64,000 nt of DNA from Enterococcus_D sp050529585 (GTDB lineage: Bacteria > Bacillota > Bacilli > Lactobacillales > Enterococcaceae). The position numbers and the translations under genes were made by a program. The stretch covers positions 2,542,001-2,606,000 of the forward strand of contig NZ_CP172882.1 of the NCBI RefSeq assembly GCF_050529585.1, in the 5' to 3' direction. Each line of letters opens with the position of its first letter. The first letter of the stretch is position 1. The notes under the pieces are model-generated. The model searched no databases, had not been told where the DNA came from, and was given only the letters and a program-made list of their open reading frames with translations. Positions 53,958-63,217 of this stretch are shown here, one piece after another.

Positions 53958-55265
53958 TTAGAACAAATAATCATTCAATCGGGATTTCACATATTCGATA
54001 TGGCTAGATTCTAATTCAATTTGATCATGATCTAAAGCATACGCTGTGAGAGATTCTAAATCTTCTTTATCTGCCAAAATAGCTGAACCAATACCTTCGT
54101 GGAAAGAAGCATAACGTTTTTCTTTTAATTCATCTAAGAAACGATCTTCTTTCAGTTTTGCTGCCGCTTTTAATGCGCGGGCATACGTATCCATACCAGC
54201 GATATGTGCCAACAGCAAATCTTCCATCTCAAAAGATGAGCGGCGAACTTTCGAATCGAAGTTGATCCCGCCAGGAGCGATCCCGCCATTTTCTAATACT
54301 TCGTACAACGCTAATGTTGAATCAAAGACATTTGTCGGAAATTCATCCGTATCCCAACCTAACAGCATATCTCCTTGGTTGGCATCAAGCGATCCTAATG
54401 CGTCATAACTGCGGGCAACTGCAATTTCATGTTCAAAAGTATGACCTGCCAATGTCGCATGGTTTGCTTCTAAATTCAATTTAAAGTCACCTTCAAGCCC
54501 GTAGTGTTGAATAAAGGCCATTGTTGTGGCTGCATCAAAGTCATATTGATGTTTTGACGGCTCTTTCGGTTTTGGTTCTAATAAAAATTGTGGTTTATGA
54601 CCGATCTTCTCTCCATAAGCAATCGCCATTTTAAATAAGCGGGCAATGTTGTCTTGTTCAAATTTCATATCGGTATTCAATAAGGTTTCATATCCTTCTC
54701 GTCCACCCCAGAAGACATAGTTTTCGCCGCCCAATTTTTTTGAGATATCCAACCCTTTTTTGACTTGCGCAGCTGCATATGCATATACCTCAGCATTATT
54801 GGTTGACGCTGCGCCATTGTTAAAACGTGGGTGTGAAAACATATTCGCTGTATTCCATAATAATTTAATGCCTGTTTGATCCATTTTTTCTTTGATCAAA
54901 TCGGTGATTTCATCTAAGTTTTGGAAAAACTCTTCCAAAGTATCTCCTGATGGTGCAACATCGACATCATGGAAACAAAAGAATTCTGCCCCCAATTTTT
55001 CACAAATCTCGAAGAATGCTTCTACACGATTTTTCGCTGTGTCCATCTCAGTTTCACCGATCCACGTCCGCTTATTCACCGGTGCGCCAAAGGGATCAGA
55101 ACCATCTTGAGTCATTGTGTGCCAATAAGCAATCGCGAAACGAAGATGATCTTTCATTTTTTTGCCTAAGACGACTTCTTCTGCATCATAATGGCGAAAT
55201 GCAAACATATTCTCTGTTGTGGGACCTTCATATTGGATTTTTTCGATTTCTGGGAAATAAGTCAT
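53958..55265 (-). CDS. xylA: Xylose isomerase
   Basis: The 435-residue TIM-barrel enzyme converts D-xylose to D-xylulose. FFCFHDVDVAPSG holds the catalytic His, and GFWGGREGY-like VFWGGREGYETLLNTD, LEPKPKEPSKHQYDFD and NLEANHATLAGH carry the metal-binding residues. The ATG at 55265 follows GGAGG by 8 bp; a five-codon longer frame has no such site. xylB lies 90 bp upstream in the same direction. A copy of the putative XylR box stands between them. Confidence 0.97.
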   Translation of the reverse strand: MTYFPEIEKIQYEGPTTENMFAFRHYDAEEVVLGKKMKDHLRFAIAYWHTMTQDGSDPFGAPVNKRTWIGETEMDTAKNRVEAFFEICEKLGAEFFCFHDVDVAPSGDTLEEFFQNLDEITDLIKEKMDQTGIKLLWNTANMFSHPRFNNGAASTNNAEVYAYAAAQVKKGLDISKKLGGENYVFWGGREGYETLLNTDMKFEQDNIARLFKMAIAYGEKIGHKPQFLLEPKPKEPSKHQYDFDAATTMAFIQHYGLEGDFKLNLEANHATLAGHTFEHEIAVARSYDALGSLDANQGDMLLGWDTDEFPTNVFDSTLALYEVLENGGIAPGGINFDSKVRRSSFEMEDLLLAHIAGMDTYARALKAAAKLKEDRFLDELKEKRYASFHEGIGSAILADKEDLESLTAYALDHDQIELESSHIEYVKSRLNDYLF

Positions 55266-55299
55266 TTGTGTTACCTCCATTTTTATTTTTTAGTGTAAC

Positions 55300-55313
55300 A
55301 AACTAACTAACTT
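55300..55313. promoter_or_regulatory. Putative XylR box between xylB and xylA
   Basis: AAACTAACTAACTT shares AAACTAAC with sites at 56922 and 57073. Confidence 0.5.
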
Positions 55314-55355
55314 AAGTTGTGTGATATAATTCAAGTTCTTGCAAAATTTGGGCTA

Positions 55356-56855
55356 TTATTCATTAATTTGAGCAAGGGCATAACAGATTGGTGCAGTTTG
55401 CGAATAAACCGTGCGATAGATGTCATAAATTTGTTGATATTTTATGACATTTTCAGGGATTGGCTTTATGACTTTCCCATATTTAACGAAAGATTTTACA
55501 CAAGACGCTGCATCTGGATATATGCCGCTACCAATAGCGACTAACATGGCTGCCCCCATTCCAGGTCCTTGCTCCGTCGTTAGTGTGAGCATTTCTGCAT
55601 TAAAAATATCCGCTTGCATTTGTAACCAGTCATCATTTTTGGCGCCGCCTCCTACTGAAATGATGCGAGAGAAATTACGATGGGCTCGCTCTTCCATAAT
55701 CATTTGAGAATCTTTCAAAGAGAAGGTGATCCCTTCTAAAACAGCTCGACTAAAGTGTTTGGCACGATGTCTAGTATCGATGCCAATAAAGCTTCCTCTA
55801 ATTTGGCTATCAGTATACGGGGTACGTTCTCCCACAATATATGGCGTAAATAGTAGACCTTCTGACCCAGGCTTCACTTCGCTGATTTCTCTCAACAACT
55901 CAGGAAATTCTTGGTGTGGTGCAAAAGTGTCACGGTACCAACTCAATGAATTTCCTGCAGCTAAGGTGACACCCATTGAGTACAACTTGTCTGTAACTGC
56001 ATGACAGAATAGGTGTAAATCGCCCTGATAATCAACATCCTGCGCTTCCTCAAAGGATAAGAAGACACCACTGGTCCCGATGGATACCATACCGATACCT
56101 TCTGCAATAATTCCTGATCCTAATGCCGCACAGGCATTATCTGCTCCGCCTGCATAAATCGTTATCTCTTGTTCAAACCCAAAAGCTTCTTGCAACTCAG
56201 TCCGCATCTTACCTACAGGTGCTGTCGATTCAAAAAGCGGTGGCAACACATCTGGGTCTATCGCAAACTTTTCCATGATTGATTCAGACCAGCGTTTATT
56301 TTCAATATCTAGCAGCAGCGTACCAGCCGCATCCGAGTAATCCATTGAATAGTTGCCAGTCAGCCAGAAAGCCAGATAGTCTTTTGGCAACATTAAATGA
56401 CGGACTTGCTGCCAGTTTTCAGGCTCGTGTTCTTGTACCCACAAAATTTTGGGTAAAGTAAATCCTTCCAGAGCAATGTTTTTTGTGATTGCTTGTACTT
56501 CCTCCCCAAATGATGCCATGATTTGCTGACATTGTTTTGTGGTACGAACATCATTCCACAAGATTGCAGGACGGATCACTCGGTTCGCCTCATCCAATAA
56601 AACAAGACTATGCATTTGACCGGAAAAACTAATACCAATCAGTTCATTCTTCAATTGGGGAAGCTGTTGGATCAATGTATGAATCACTGTATCAGCTGCT
56701 TCTTGCCAGTGTATCGGCTCTTGCTCACTGAACCCAGGTTTAGGTGATGCCAGTGGATATTCTGAGCTTGCTGTTGCCTGTAGTTCTCCAGTTTGATCAA
56801 AAACTAAACCTTTTAATGCGCTTGTTCCTAAATCTAACCCTAAAAAATAAGCCAT
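55356..56855 (-). CDS. xylB: Xylulokinase
   Basis: The 499-residue FGGY-family kinase phosphorylates D-xylulose to xylulose 5-phosphate. Landmarks: FLGLDLGTSALKG at the N-terminus, SFSGQMHSLVLLD with WNDVRT (substrate), a second-domain ATP site IGTSGVFLSF and ISVGGGAKNDDWLQMQADIFN. ATG at 56855 has GGAGAG upstream; the 11-codon longer frame lacks a ribosome site. It is the first gene of xylB-xylA and diverges from xylR. Confidence 0.96.
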   Translation of the reverse strand: MAYFLGLDLGTSALKGLVFDQTGELQATASSEYPLASPKPGFSEQEPIHWQEAADTVIHTLIQQLPQLKNELIGISFSGQMHSLVLLDEANRVIRPAILWNDVRTTKQCQQIMASFGEEVQAITKNIALEGFTLPKILWVQEHEPENWQQVRHLMLPKDYLAFWLTGNYSMDYSDAAGTLLLDIENKRWSESIMEKFAIDPDVLPPLFESTAPVGKMRTELQEAFGFEQEITIYAGGADNACAALGSGIIAEGIGMVSIGTSGVFLSFEEAQDVDYQGDLHLFCHAVTDKLYSMGVTLAAGNSLSWYRDTFAPHQEFPELLREISEVKPGSEGLLFTPYIVGERTPYTDSQIRGSFIGIDTRHRAKHFSRAVLEGITFSLKDSQMIMEERAHRNFSRIISVGGGAKNDDWLQMQADIFNAEMLTLTTEQGPGMGAAMLVAIGSGIYPDAASCVKSFVKYGKVIKPIPENVIKYQQIYDIYRTVYSQTAPICYALAQINE

Positions 56856-56921
56856 ATCTTCTCTCCTTCCTCTATTTGATGCAATCAACCATTGATTTGC
56901 TAATCAGTTAATTAGCATTCA

Positions 56922-56974
56922 AAACTAACTAATTGGATAGTAAACGATTCTCGACGACATGTCAAGCGCTTTCA
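56922..56974 (-). promoter_or_regulatory. xylB promoter with cre-like site and XylR box
   Basis: On the minus strand a perfect TTGACA (56960-56965) and TACTAT (56937-56942) are 17 bp apart. TGAAAGCGCTTGAC (56961-56974) overlaps the -35 and has a perfect cre left half and core. The putative XylR box (56922-56934) lies just downstream of the -10. Confidence 0.7.
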
Positions 56975-57048
56975 AAGATCCTTACGTATCTTTTTTCTCC
57001 AATAGTCCCATTTAACTCTGTCTCTTTTTCTTTTCTTCGTTCTTCAGC

Positions 57049-57087
57049 TTGCAGAATATTAATTTGCACGGTAAACTAACACTAATT
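57049..57087 (+). promoter_or_regulatory. xylR promoter with overlapping XylR box
   Basis: TTGCAG (57049-57054) and TAAACT (57072-57077) are 17 bp apart, and AAACTAACACTAATT (57073-57087), a copy of the box at xylB, overlaps the -10. This implies self-repression. Confidence 0.6.
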
Positions 57088-57109
57088 ACAACTACGAAGA
57101 GGAGAACAA

Positions 57110-58288
57110 ATGATTATCAATAAAATGGGCATACGGGAACAAAATGAAGCGGCTGTATTAAAGACGATCATTGATAATGAACATATTTCGCGAGCTGAAG
57201 TTTCAAATTTGACCAATCTTAATAAAGCGTCTGTTTCTCAAATAACCAAAAAACTAATTGAAACAGATTTCGTCCGAGAAGTCGGCATCGGTGATTCGAC
57301 TTCGATTGGTGGACGAAAACCAATTCAATTGCAATTTAATCATCGCAGCAGCTTAGCTGTGACTTTTGACATCGGTTATAACTATGTTCGGGGGATGCTT
57401 TCTTATATCAATGGAGAAATGATTGCTTCGGCCGATCACTCCAATGAATTGATTACAAAAGAAAATGTGCTGGCAACGATCGATGCAATGATGAAAAAAT
57501 TCTGGTCACAAATGCCGAAAACCCCGCATGGCTTAGTCGGAATCTGTCTTGCGATCCATGGCATCGTACACAATAGAAACATTTCCTTTACACCTTACTA
57601 TGACTTGGAAAACTTTGACCTGATTACCCCTCTCAGCCAAAAATACAATACTGATGTTTATATTGAGAACGAAGCCAATTTAACTGCTTTAGGCGAATAT
57701 TGTTTTTCTTCTGATTCAGTAAATTTATTGAGCGTCAGCGTCCATAGCGGCATAGGTGTCGGGATCATCGTTAATGGTCAATTGCAAACCGGTACCCACG
57801 GCATGGCTGGAGAAGTTGGCCATTCTACGCTATTTCCTCACGGCAATTTGTGTCCTTGCGGCAATCGAGGTTGTTTAGAGCAGTATGCCTCAAATAAAGT
57901 ATTATTTGATACATATGGTCAATATACAAAAACTAACGTTGTCAATTCTGATATTTTTGCAGAAGCCTATCATGCCGGAGAAAAAGCAGCAATCGAATTG
58001 GCACAACAGAATGTTGAATTTCTTAGTATTGGCTTGAATAACGTTATTACTTTTTCTGATCCGGAAGAAGTTTATATCAACAGTTCCGTTTATCGTAAAA
58101 TTCCAAGTCTACTTCTCGCTCTACAACAAAAACTGACAAGCCAATTCACTAAAAACGCCAAAATCAAAAACAGTCCACTAGGTGACCAAGCCCCGTTGTT
58201 TGGCGGGACTGTACTAGTTGCGAAACACTTCTTAAATATCAATGATCTGCGCTTTGCATCGATTGATCTATCTAAAATAAATATTTGA
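57110..58288 (+). CDS. xylR: Xylose-responsive ROK-family repressor
   Basis: The 392-residue protein has a winged helix (residues 10-70; LKTIIDNEHISRAEVSNLTNLNKASVSQITKKLIE) and a ROK domain with FDIGYNYVRG, ENEANLTALGEY, GVGIIVNGQLQTG and the zinc motif CPCGNRGCLEQ. It represses xylose genes and is released by xylose. GAGGAG precedes the ATG. It diverges from xylB-xylA, and its own -10 overlaps a copy of the shared box. A catabolic kinase role is unlikely because of the DNA-binding domain. Confidence 0.93.
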   Translation: MIINKMGIREQNEAAVLKTIIDNEHISRAEVSNLTNLNKASVSQITKKLIETDFVREVGIGDSTSIGGRKPIQLQFNHRSSLAVTFDIGYNYVRGMLSYINGEMIASADHSNELITKENVLATIDAMMKKFWSQMPKTPHGLVGICLAIHGIVHNRNISFTPYYDLENFDLITPLSQKYNTDVYIENEANLTALGEYCFSSDSVNLLSVSVHSGIGVGIIVNGQLQTGTHGMAGEVGHSTLFPHGNLCPCGNRGCLEQYASNKVLFDTYGQYTKTNVVNSDIFAEAYHAGEKAAIELAQQNVEFLSIGLNNVITFSDPEEVYINSSVYRKIPSLLLALQQKLTSQFTKNAKIKNSPLGDQAPLFGGTVLVAKHFLNINDLRFASIDLSKINI

Positions 58289-58292
58289 CCGG

Positions 58293-58320
58293 ATCCTGGA
58301 CTGAATACTTAGTCCAGGAT
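58293..58320 (+). terminator. Stem-loop after xylR
   Basis: ATCCTGGACT and AGTCCAGGAT form a perfect 10-bp stem with an 8-base loop, but no T-run follows, so termination may be weak. Confidence 0.55.
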
Positions 58321-58481
58321 TAAGCACTTCTACTACCCGTTTATTTCTCCCATAGTTTCCCTTCCCGCCATATACTTCGAAAGCGACAGATAAGCCCAAC
58401 TATACCGGAATATGACTAAACCACGTATTTTAAAATTCCCTACGTTAAATAATCATTTTCATAAAAAGATCAACCACTATC

Positions 58482-58522
58482 AAAAAAAAAGCACTTTACA
58501 CAATATATGCAAAATGCTTTTT
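58482..58522 (-). terminator. Terminator of the PTS-GH3-LacI-GH1 operon
   Basis: On the minus strand AAAAAGCA... pairs imperfectly with ...TGCTTTTT, followed by nine T residues. Confidence 0.75.
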
Positions 58523-58532
58523 CAATATATAT

Positions 58533-59921
58533 TTAAAATCCATTTTTCTCGGATACTTGTTTAAACCAATATCCAGATTTTTTGATGGTTCGTTTCCGAT
58601 TGTTTTCTAAATCAACCGAAATAAAGCCATATCGATTCTTATATGCGTTTGTCCACGACCAATTATCCATGCATGTCCACATATGATACCCCAAACAATT
58701 GGCACCTTCTTGAATCGCTTGATGCACATATCTCAAATGATCACGAACAAATTCAATACGGTAATCATCATGGATCATACCATCTTCACCTAAGAAGCGG
58801 GACTCATTTTCAACACCCATCCCATTCTCAGAAATAAAACATGGAAGATTGCCATAGTTATCACGTACATTGCTCAAAATATCATAAATACCTTTTTCAT
58901 AAATCTCCCACCCACGATATGGATTCATTTTTTTCCCAGGCATATCATAAATATCGAAATAATCTTCTGGCATTGGGGCAGCATTTTGATCAACAGCTGA
59001 TTCCTTTGCTTTGATTCGCCGTGGCTGATAATAGTTGATTCCTAGTAAATCGATTGTATTATTTTGAATAACCGCTAAATCATTCTCCTGCATTTTAGGT
59101 ACTATAGATAATTCTTTCAAAATTTTGACCAACTCTTCAGGGAATGTTCCTTTCACAGCCGGATCCAAAAAGGAGCGATTGAAAAAGGCATCGGCAATCT
59201 TTGCAGCGCAAACATCTTCCGGATTGTTGCTGTCTCTTGGATAACTTGGCGTCAAATTCAATATAATGCCAATTTCTCCTGAATGTCCCGACTCTCGATA
59301 GGCTTTGATTGCCAAAGCAGAAGCCAACGCTTCGTGAAAACCGACTTGTACAGCATGAGCTAAGTTGCTTTCTTCTGGGTAATGCAATTGATAAAGATAG
59401 CCTGCCTCAACAGGAACGATTGGTTCATTATGCGTAAACCACTTCTTCACCTTATCCCCAAACAACGCAAAACAGGTTTTTGCATATTCTACATAAGCAT
59501 CGACAGTTTCACGGTTCAACCAGCCACCTTTAGCTTGTAATCCCATCGGCATATCAAAATGATACAGATTGACAAATGGCTCGATTCCATTGTTGATCAA
59601 TTCATCAAAATAATGATTATAAAAAGCAACAGCTTGAGGATTGATCGCACCAACGCCATCTGGAATCAACCGACTCCATTGAATGGATGTTCTAAAAGAA
59701 TTATGTCCCGTTTGAACCATGAGCTGAACGTCTTCTTTATATTTTTGATATACTTCAGATGCTTGATCAGGTCCGACTTGGTCAAAAAACTTCTCAGGCT
59801 CTTTTGAATACCAGTAATCGAATATATTCTCTCCTTTTCCATCTCCTGCTATACGTCCTTCAGTTTGCGGTCCGCTTGCTGCAGACCCCCACCAAAAATT
59901 TTCTGGAAATTGGACTTCCAT
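58533..59921 (-). CDS. GH1 family beta-glucosidase, probably 6-phospho type
   Basis: The 462-residue cytoplasmic enzyme has FWWGSAASGPQTEG near the start, acid/base Glu166 in THNEPIVPVEAGY and nucleophile in ISENGMG. The C-terminal loop reads NWSWTNAYKNRYGF: Ser and Tyr of the phosphate-binding pattern are present, but the Lys is moved by one place. Since the operon carries a cellobiose-type PTS permease, a phosphorylated beta-glucoside is the likely substrate. Last gene of the operon, 14 bp after the LacI gene. Confidence 0.88.
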   Translation of the reverse strand: MEVQFPENFWWGSAASGPQTEGRIAGDGKGENIFDYWYSKEPEKFFDQVGPDQASEVYQKYKEDVQLMVQTGHNSFRTSIQWSRLIPDGVGAINPQAVAFYNHYFDELINNGIEPFVNLYHFDMPMGLQAKGGWLNRETVDAYVEYAKTCFALFGDKVKKWFTHNEPIVPVEAGYLYQLHYPEESNLAHAVQVGFHEALASALAIKAYRESGHSGEIGIILNLTPSYPRDSNNPEDVCAAKIADAFFNRSFLDPAVKGTFPEELVKILKELSIVPKMQENDLAVIQNNTIDLLGINYYQPRRIKAKESAVDQNAAPMPEDYFDIYDMPGKKMNPYRGWEIYEKGIYDILSNVRDNYGNLPCFISENGMGVENESRFLGEDGMIHDDYRIEFVRDHLRYVHQAIQEGANCLGYHMWTCMDNWSWTNAYKNRYGFISVDLENNRKRTIKKSGYWFKQVSEKNGF

Positions 59922-59935
59922 TTTTCTGCCTCCTT

Positions 59936-60910
59936 CTAAAAACCCAATACTTTGTTTTCCATAACAATGATTTGCTTCTTCGCTACTTCAGTTATATCTG
60001 TTTTTTTGATTCTATCGAGTAGCAACTGAGCCGCTTTTTCCCCCATTTTTTCAGCAGGTGGATTGATTGTGACTTGCGGGAGCAAACTTTGATCTTCTTC
60101 CGATAGATAATCATAGTGACCAAAAGAAATATCCTTGCCGATAACCAATCCTTCTTGATTAAAACATGACAACGCACCAATCGACATATTATAATTACTC
60201 ACAAAAATCGCTGTTGCTCCCCAATCTAACAACTGCTTTGCGCCATAATAACCACTTTTCCGTGTATAATCGCCGACAATTATTTCTAATTCCACTTGTG
60301 ATTCAACTATCGCATTTTCAGCACCTAGCAAACGCTCCCGAGCCGTGTAATCTGATTGAGGCGCTGCAATATAGCCAATCTTTTTATGCCCGATCGATAT
60401 ATAATGCTCAATCACTTTTTGCACGCTTTGTCGGTCATCCAATAAAAGAACATCCGCAACGGCAGCGATATCAGGGCTATTCAGACAAACAATAGGTACA
60501 TTGACTTGTGTCAGTTTCAAAATATCTGTCCATTCTTCCCCCGATAAGAAAACGATCAACCCATCCACGGCATGTTTCAATAAATATTCAATTTTCTCAT
60601 CACTTTTTTTAGCGCTACTCGAAAAACCACTGAGCAATAAACTATAGCCATTTTCCTCAGCTACTTTTTCAATTCCAGAAACAACTTCGGAACCAAAACG
60701 GCTAGAAATACTATTCATCAACAACCCTATCGAGAAGCTGCGGTTGTTTTTTAAACCTTTGGCAATAATATTTTCTTGATAATCCAATGATTGAATAGCT
60801 TCAGCAATTTTTTCCATATTGGATTGCTTCAATTGCTGTCCATTCAAATAGCGTGACACCGTTCCGACAGAAACGCCCGCTCGTTGTGCGACATCCCTTA
60901 TTGACGCCAT
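59936..60910 (-). CDS. LacI-family transcriptional regulator
   Basis: The 324-residue protein has the helix-turn-helix SIRDVAQRAGVSVGTVSRYL (residues 3-22) and a sugar-binding domain with SIGLLMNSISSRFGSEVVSGIE. It lies within the PTS-GH3-LacI-GH1 unit and should control it in response to a beta-glucoside derivative. Confidence 0.9.
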   Translation of the reverse strand: MASIRDVAQRAGVSVGTVSRYLNGQQLKQSNMEKIAEAIQSLDYQENIIAKGLKNNRSFSIGLLMNSISSRFGSEVVSGIEKVAEENGYSLLLSGFSSSAKKSDEKIEYLLKHAVDGLIVFLSGEEWTDILKLTQVNVPIVCLNSPDIAAVADVLLLDDRQSVQKVIEHYISIGHKKIGYIAAPQSDYTARERLLGAENAIVESQVELEIIVGDYTRKSGYYGAKQLLDWGATAIFVSNYNMSIGALSCFNQEGLVIGKDISFGHYDYLSEEDQSLLPQVTINPPAEKMGEKAAQLLLDRIKKTDITEVAKKQIIVMENKVLGF

Positions 60911-60925
60911 AATGACCTACTCCTA

Positions 60926-63217
60926 CTAATCAAGATCGATATCTATTATTACCTCTTCAATCATGATTTTAGCTTTTTTAGGATAATGCCAGCAATAATC
61001 AGCACCCATATAACGAAAATCCTCCAATGATAAGATAAAATCAAGTGTAGTCTCTTCGTTCGGTTCAAGAAAATCTTTACGAAATGCTTTTAACATTTTT
61101 GTACGTTGAATGACTGAACCATCTACCAATTTGACAAATAAAAGTGTGCTTACTTTCCCAGCAATACCTCCGCTATTTCTAACTTTAACGGATACTTCGA
61201 AATTGTCAATATTCTTACGACATTGGATGTTTTCATAAACAAATGAAGTATAACTCAATCCAGAACCAAAATCATGGAGTGGTCGGCCACTCATATCATA
61301 ATAATGTTCTTGTTTCGAGGCATCCCGCTGATAATAATACACGGGAAGTTGTTGACTATTTTGGGGATACGAAACGCTTAATCGTCCGCTTGGATTATTT
61401 TTCCCAATCAATGTTTTGGCAATCGCACGTCCGCCTTCTTGCCCTGGAAACCAACCAATCAACACAGCATCTGAGTATGCTTCTACTAAGGTGATATCGT
61501 ATGGGCGACCTTGAATGAGGATCGTTACAATCGGTTTATCTAGTTCTGCTATTTTTTTCAATAACTGTTCTTGTTTTCCACCCAATGAAAGTGAAGCAAC
61601 ATCAACATTTTCACCTGAATCCATATTGATTCCCTTTGAAGAAACGGCACCGTTTCTTAAGAATTCCATGTCAAAATTACGCGCACTAGAACCACCCAAA
61701 ACCAAAAGAACAATATCTGATTTTTGTGCTATTTTTACAGCTTCATCAATTTTGGCTTCTTGTTGTTCTTCATTTCTAATTTCACAACCTTCTGCGTAGA
61801 GAATTTCCGATTGTTGCATCGTATCCTTTATTCCTTGTAAAATCGTTTTTTGTCTTTGCTCTTTTGTTTGAGGAGCGGAATAATCCCCCAACAGATGATA
61901 CACATCATTTGCATTTGGACCAATCACAGCAATGGTCTTCCCATTAGGTGCTAGTGGTAGAATTCCATTATTTTTAATAAGCGTCAAACTTTCTTGGGCA
62001 ACTTCTTCATTTAATTTTCGAGAAGCTGCAAGTAACGCCTCTCTAGAGGAATTAGGATCTTCAATAAAAGGATTTTCAAACAAACCAAGTAAAAACTTGA
62101 TTGCTAATACACGACCTACAGCTTGATCTAAAGCATTCTCATCAATTACTCCGTTCAAGATTCCGGCTTCTATTTTCGTATATGTTTCATCCCATAAACT
62201 CAAATCAACTCCAGCTGCCAATGCTTGGCCAGCCGCTTCAACTTGATCTGAATAAACATCACTTAACCGATCCAGGGCAATTCCATCTGCCATAACAAGT
62301 CCTTGAAATCCGTTTTCATCTCGAAGTTGTTTTTCCAACAAGTTATGATTCACATGGCAAGGCACTCCATCAATATCATTGTATGCAGCCATCACACCAA
62401 CTGCATTGCGGGCACTTTTTAAGAGTGGCGTATATACATCTGCAAATTCACGGTTGCCAATGGGCACAGTACCAGAATTGTGCCCACCCAGCGATTCGCC
62501 TTGCGCAATACAATGTTTTAAGACAACACCTATTTGGTCAGGTTGTTTATTGATTTCTACGACACTTTGATCCCAAAAATCAGTTTCGTCAGTAATCAAA
62601 TGTCCTTGAAATCCGTTGATGATTGCTTCACTCATGCGTGCGCTCAGAATAGGATCTTCACCAAAACATTCTTCTGATCTTCCCCATCGTGGATCTTTCA
62701 GTAAATCTAATGTTGAAACTAATGCTAGATGCACACCCTTTGCTGCCAACTCTTGTGCCATCAAATGGCTTGTTTTTTCAATAAGGTCTAAATTAAATGT
62801 ACTGCCTCGACCAATATTGGTCGGATAAGAAATACTTTCGAGACCTTGATGCCCATGTGGACATTCTTCCACAATCAATGCTGGAATTTTCCAACGAGAG
62901 TGCTGCAGCACATATGCTTGGATTTGATTTGTCACTTTCCAACTATCTTTGGCGGGAATCCCATTTTTATAGTCAACCTTTGACCATGGGTCCGCACGAA
63001 AAACGCCATACAGCGCGCCTAACCCTTGTCCCCATTGCACATGGTCTTTAAACTTTTCTGTCAGGGCGATAGTATCTTGGTGAGATTCATAACATTCCCA
63101 GCCATATAGATGTTGGTTTACCTGTCCAACTTTTTCACTCAAACTCATGCGGCCTAAAAGGTCTGTGACACGCTGACGAATCGTCTTATTTGGATCTTGA
63201 TATGGATATTTAACCAA
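60926..63217 (-). CDS. GH3 beta-glucosidase/beta-xylosidase
   Basis: The 763-residue cytoplasmic enzyme has the GH3 N-terminal barrel (about 20-370; VLKHCIAQGESLGGHN, VMAAYNDIDGVPCHVN, and nucleophile Asp311 in GLVMADGIALDRL), the C-terminal alpha/beta sandwich (about 400-630) and a fibronectin-III end (FGSGLSYTSFVYENIQ). There is no signal peptide. The start is TTG at 63217, with AGGAG 9 bp upstream, overlapping the EIIC gene by 8 bases. GH3 enzymes act on non-phosphorylated beta-glucosides or beta-xylosides; the preference is not visible. Confidence 0.9.
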   Translation of the reverse strand: MVKYPYQDPNKTIRQRVTDLLGRMSLSEKVGQVNQHLYGWECYESHQDTIALTEKFKDHVQWGQGLGALYGVFRADPWSKVDYKNGIPAKDSWKVTNQIQAYVLQHSRWKIPALIVEECPHGHQGLESISYPTNIGRGSTFNLDLIEKTSHLMAQELAAKGVHLALVSTLDLLKDPRWGRSEECFGEDPILSARMSEAIINGFQGHLITDETDFWDQSVVEINKQPDQIGVVLKHCIAQGESLGGHNSGTVPIGNREFADVYTPLLKSARNAVGVMAAYNDIDGVPCHVNHNLLEKQLRDENGFQGLVMADGIALDRLSDVYSDQVEAAGQALAAGVDLSLWDETYTKIEAGILNGVIDENALDQAVGRVLAIKFLLGLFENPFIEDPNSSREALLAASRKLNEEVAQESLTLIKNNGILPLAPNGKTIAVIGPNANDVYHLLGDYSAPQTKEQRQKTILQGIKDTMQQSEILYAEGCEIRNEEQQEAKIDEAVKIAQKSDIVLLVLGGSSARNFDMEFLRNGAVSSKGINMDSGENVDVASLSLGGKQEQLLKKIAELDKPIVTILIQGRPYDITLVEAYSDAVLIGWFPGQEGGRAIAKTLIGKNNPSGRLSVSYPQNSQQLPVYYYQRDASKQEHYYDMSGRPLHDFGSGLSYTSFVYENIQCRKNIDNFEVSVKVRNSGGIAGKVSTLLFVKLVDGSVIQRTKMLKAFRKDFLEPNEETTLDFILSLEDFRYMGADYCWHYPKKAKIMIEEVIIDIDLD

